NCBI GenBank assembly: GCA_002390675.1
Contig: DGPZ01000150.1
Span: 9,947-53,733 of the forward strand
DNA length: 43,787 nt
DNA from: Deltaproteobacteria bacterium UBA4427
GTDB taxonomy: Bacteria > Myxococcota_A > UBA9160 > UBA4427
Reading direction: 5' to 3'
Shown here one piece after another: positions 41,376 to 43,787 of the stretch. A program made the position numbers and the translations under genes. Under the pieces are notes generated by a model. The model worked only from the letters and a program-made list of their open reading frames with translations. It was not told where the DNA came from and did not search any database. Every line of letters starts with the position of its first letter. The stretch's first letter is position 1.

Positions 41376-43787
41376 TTGCTCTTCGTCGAACGCAGCAATC
41401 GAACCGAGCGACTGCTCGATGGACTCGCCAAACGACTCATGGCGCCCGGGCGCGATCCCCTCGCGCCGGCGACAGTCGTTGTGCAGGGGCCCGGGATGGA
41501 GCGATGGCTCGCGCAGTCAATCGCGCGCAGACATGGGATTTGTGCGAATACTGAATTCCGCTTCCCTCGCGCATTCCTTGAACAGATTTTTGAGGCGAGG
41601 GATGCCGCTCTCGGCGAGCCGAATGATTCCTCTTGGGATATCCGCCGAATGGCGTGGTCGATCGCCGGCCTACTCGAGACCTTCGAAGGCGACGCCGACT
41701 TTGCGCCCCTAGCACGGCATTTAGAAGCCGCCGACGGCGATTGGCGCCGGATTCAGCTCGCGCATCAAGTCGCAACCGTTTTTGATCAATACATCACGTT
41801 CCGGCCCGAATGGGTTTGGGAGTGGTCGAAAGGGAAGGCGTTCCCAGAGCAGGCGGATGCGCGGTGGCAGGGGAAGCTTTTTTGCTCTTTGAGTGAGCAG
41901 TTAGGTGGCGGGCACTTTGCGGATCGCGCGCGCGCTTTTCTGCAAGCCTCGAGGCAGGGCGATTCTTTGGATGACAAAATCCGCGGAGCCCTGGATCGCG
42001 TATTCCCCGATCGAATTGAAATATTTGCAGTGTCGACCTTACCGCCGCTCTATTTGTCGGTGATCGACGGGCTTGCGTCTCTACGAGACGTGCAGCTCTC
42101 GGTTTTGAGTCCAAGTAGGAGTTATTGGGCGGATCTGTGGAGCGAGGTGAGCGCCGCCGAGCTGGGGTCGGATACGACCCTGCCGGGCCTTTTTGATGCA
42201 GTACCTGCAAGCCCCGCGGCGCGTCTACTCGCGGGCCTCGGCCGTCTAGGCGGCGATTTTCAGCGAAATCTTGAGGATCGCACCTCCGGGCAGGAGAGCG
42301 ACGAGGATCGCTTCGAGTCACCCCTAGACCTAGAGGTTATGGCCCAAGTCTCGGCAGAAGAGCCGAGTCTCCTGACCCGTTTGCAGGCCGACCTTTTGGA
42401 TTTGGATGGAGACGTCGAGGCCGAGCCGCGTATCGTTCACGGCTCAGATGATTCGATCCAAATTCATTTGGTGCATGGCGCACGCCGGGAACTTGAAGTC
42501 GTCGAAGCCGCGCTACGAGATGCTTTCGAGCGAGATCCGTCGCTGGCTCCCGAGGATGTGATCGTGATGGCACCGCAGATCGATGCGATTGCCCCAGACA
42601 TCGAGGCCGTCTTCGGAGTTCCGGATGAAGATGGGCAGGCGATTCCTCATCGGATCGCCGATCGTGGGGCCCTTCGCAGGTCTCCTGTCGCAGATTGTTA
42701 TGCGTCGCTGCTCGCGCTTTTGACAAGCCGGGCGACGCGGAGTGAGGTGCTCGACTGGTTGGCTAGGCCACCCGCATTTGAACGCTTTGGATTCGACGAA
42801 GCGGAGGTCGAGCGTCTCGAGGACTGGACGATTCGCGCCGGGATTCGCTTCGGGCTCGACGGGGAACATCGCGCGGCATTGGGACTCGATGCGGACCCGG
42901 CTCACACATGGACCGACGGCTTGGCCCGGCTCGCCCTAGCACACGCGGTCGGCGCCTCAGGGGATGTGTATGCAGGCACCGCTGCGGTTCCCCTTGATCC
43001 ATTCAGTGAGCCCGAAGTCTTGGGTGGTCTGGGGGACCTCGTCGATCTCCTGCGCCGCGCACGCGGCTCGATCGCTCGTCCGCGACCTGTGGCCGCGTGG
43101 TGCAGCTGGCTCTCGAATTTGCTCGAAGAAGCTTGTTCCAAGACCGACGCGAACGCTCACGAGCACACCGCGATTCGTGGCTGGCTCCAAGACCTAACGA
43201 TCGCTGTGGCGGAAGCGGGTTTCGATTCTTCGATCCCCTTCGAGGCGATGCGCGAGCGGCTGAATGATGCCTTGGTGTCCAGCCCCGCGCCCCAGGCTTT
43301 CTTGGCCGGCGGTGTGACGTTCTGTGAACTCGTGCCTCTGCGGGCGATTCCCTTTCGAGTGATCGTGATACTCGGTCTCCGCGACGAGGCATTTCCGCGG
43401 GGACGCCCCGCGCCGGGCTTCGACTTAATGGCGAAGGACTCGCGTCCTGGAGACCGCAGCACGCGCGCCGACGATCGCTACCTATTCCTAGAAGCACTCC
43501 TCTCGGCACGGGATCGTCTGATCCTGACCGTACCCGGGCGCGACGTACGCGACGGAAGCGATTTGCCGCCTTCGATCGTAGTGACGGAACTACTCGACGT
43601 GCTTGAGGCTTCCTACCAGTCCGATCCATCGGGTGTCGAATCGGCGGATCCGAACACGCAGCGTTCCTTGCGGGATCAGCTCGTCATTTCTCATCCCCTG
43701 CAGTCATTCAGCCCGCGCTACTTCGCCCGAGAAGGCGACTCAAGATTGATCGGACGCGATGCAGAGGCGTATGCGGGCGCGCGCGCA
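41376..43787 (+). CDS. recC: exodeoxyribonuclease V gamma subunit RecC (3' end beyond window)
   Basis: RecC recognises Chi and guides the RecBCD helicase-nuclease in double-strand-break repair. The first 804 codons are present; about 300 more are expected. Reading starts at TTG 41376, giving LLFVERSNRTERLLDGL, with the SNR motif that opens RecC proteins. VVVQGPGMERWLAQSIAR and ANTEFRFPRAFLEQIF follow. Later segments HGARRELEVVEAALRDAF, EDVIVMAPQIDAIAPDIEAVFG and VTFCELVPLRAIPFRVIVILGLRDEAFPR fit the helicase-like folds. No ribosome binding site is obvious; it is probably coupled to the NTF2-like gene. recB and recD likely follow outside. Confidence 0.92.
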   Translation, partial: MLFVERSNRTERLLDGLAKRLMAPGRDPLAPATVVVQGPGMERWLAQSIARRHGICANTEFRFPRAFLEQIFEARDAALGEPNDSSWDIRRMAWSIAGLLETFEGDADFAPLARHLEAADGDWRRIQLAHQVATVFDQYITFRPEWVWEWSKGKAFPEQADARWQGKLFCSLSEQLGGGHFADRARAFLQASRQGDSLDDKIRGALDRVFPDRIEIFAVSTLPPLYLSVIDGLASLRDVQLSVLSPSRSYWADLWSEVSAAELGSDTTLPGLFDAVPASPAARLLAGLGRLGGDFQRNLEDRTSGQESDEDRFESPLDLEVMAQVSAEEPSLLTRLQADLLDLDGDVEAEPRIVHGSDDSIQIHLVHGARRELEVVEAALRDAFERDPSLAPEDVIVMAPQIDAIAPDIEAVFGVPDEDGQAIPHRIADRGALRRSPVADCYASLLALLTSRATRSEVLDWLARPPAFERFGFDEAEVERLEDWTIRAGIRFGLDGEHRAALGLDADPAHTWTDGLARLALAHAVGASGDVYAGTAAVPLDPFSEPEVLGGLGDLVDLLRRARGSIARPRPVAAWCSWLSNLLEEACSKTDANAHEHTAIRGWLQDLTIAVAEAGFDSSIPFEAMRERLNDALVSSPAPQAFLAGGVTFCELVPLRAIPFRVIVILGLRDEAFPRGRPAPGFDLMAKDSRPGDRSTRADDRYLFLEALLSARDRLILTVPGRDVRDGSDLPPSIVVTELLDVLEASYQSDPSGVESADPNTQRSLRDQLVISHPLQSFSPRYFAREGDSRLIGRDAEAYAGARA

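Noticed and set aside
1..43787. CRISPR array, insertion sequence, toxin-antitoxin or phage genes
   Set aside because: No regularly spaced repeats, transposase, integrase or toxin-antitoxin motifs were seen on either strand.

Overview
The window is GC-rich and densely coded, with few gaps over 300 bases, many 1-10 nt overlaps between consecutive genes, and frequent GTG starts. It looks like a piece of a free-living Gram-negative chromosome. Supporting genes are RecC, a Prc-type periplasmic protease, two lipoproteins, a PlsC acyltransferase, AmtB with a PII protein, and a complete-looking menaquinone cluster. The mix of menaquinone synthesis, 2-oxoacid:ferredoxin oxidoreductase, class I fumarase, a glutaredoxin/rhodanese fusion and a DUF1214-like lipoprotein fits a deltaproteobacterial-type lineage such as Myxococcota or Desulfobacterota relatives. 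That placement is inference, not demonstrated. I saw no rRNA, tRNA, CRISPR array, insertion sequence or prophage.

Layout. 1-1.2 kb: a minus-strand tRNA-dihydrouridine synthase. 1.6-5.6 kb: parE and parC of a type IIA topoisomerase. 5.8-7.4 kb: a minus-strand lipoprotein of DUF1214-like type. 7.5-8.9 kb: a nitroreductase and a HAD hydrolase. 9.0-12.8 kb: a minus-strand operon running TetR regulator, then the gamma, ferredoxin, alpha and beta subunits of a 2-oxoacid:ferredoxin oxidoreductase, every junction overlapping by 4 nt. A divergent acyl-CoA synthetase and a 2-hydroxyacid dehydrogenase follow at 12.85-15.4 kb. 15.4-19.1 kb (minus): a cupin, a PII protein, AmtB, BolA, and a three-domain glutaredoxin/HesB-like/rhodanese fusion. 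19.3-22.2 kb (minus): a decayed glycosyltransferase fragment, a small membrane protein and a Prc-type protease. 22.4-24.0 kb: class I fumarase. 24.0-24.66 kb: a gene-poor stretch with a terminator, a 51-codon membrane ORF and two tandem perfect hairpins, leading into a SpoU-type RNA methyltransferase. 25.6-26.3 kb: a glutamine amidotransferase.

26.6-36.0 kb is the most coherent part: a MerR-type regulator with an apparent second MerR-like domain, followed without gaps by ubiE/menG, menF, menD, menH, menA, menC and menE. This covers chorismate to menaquinone apart from menB (naphthoate synthase) and a dedicated DHNA-CoA thioesterase, which must lie elsewhere. The MerR start is preceded by alternating AGAGT/ACTCT half-sites, so one regulator may set quinone supply. 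36.0-37.5 kb (minus): PlsC and a class I amidotransferase of the PuuD type. 37.5-43.8 kb (plus): an SDR epimerase-like protein, an aminotransferase, a beta-propeller lipoprotein, an NTF2-like protein, and recC, which starts at TTG and runs off the end of the window.

I found no wholly new multi-gene system that the sequence alone could support. The best leads are the MerR-headed menaquinone operon, the CGFS glutaredoxin/HesB-like/rhodanese fusion beside BolA, the paired palindromes upstream of amtB, and the structured leader before the RNA methyltransferase.
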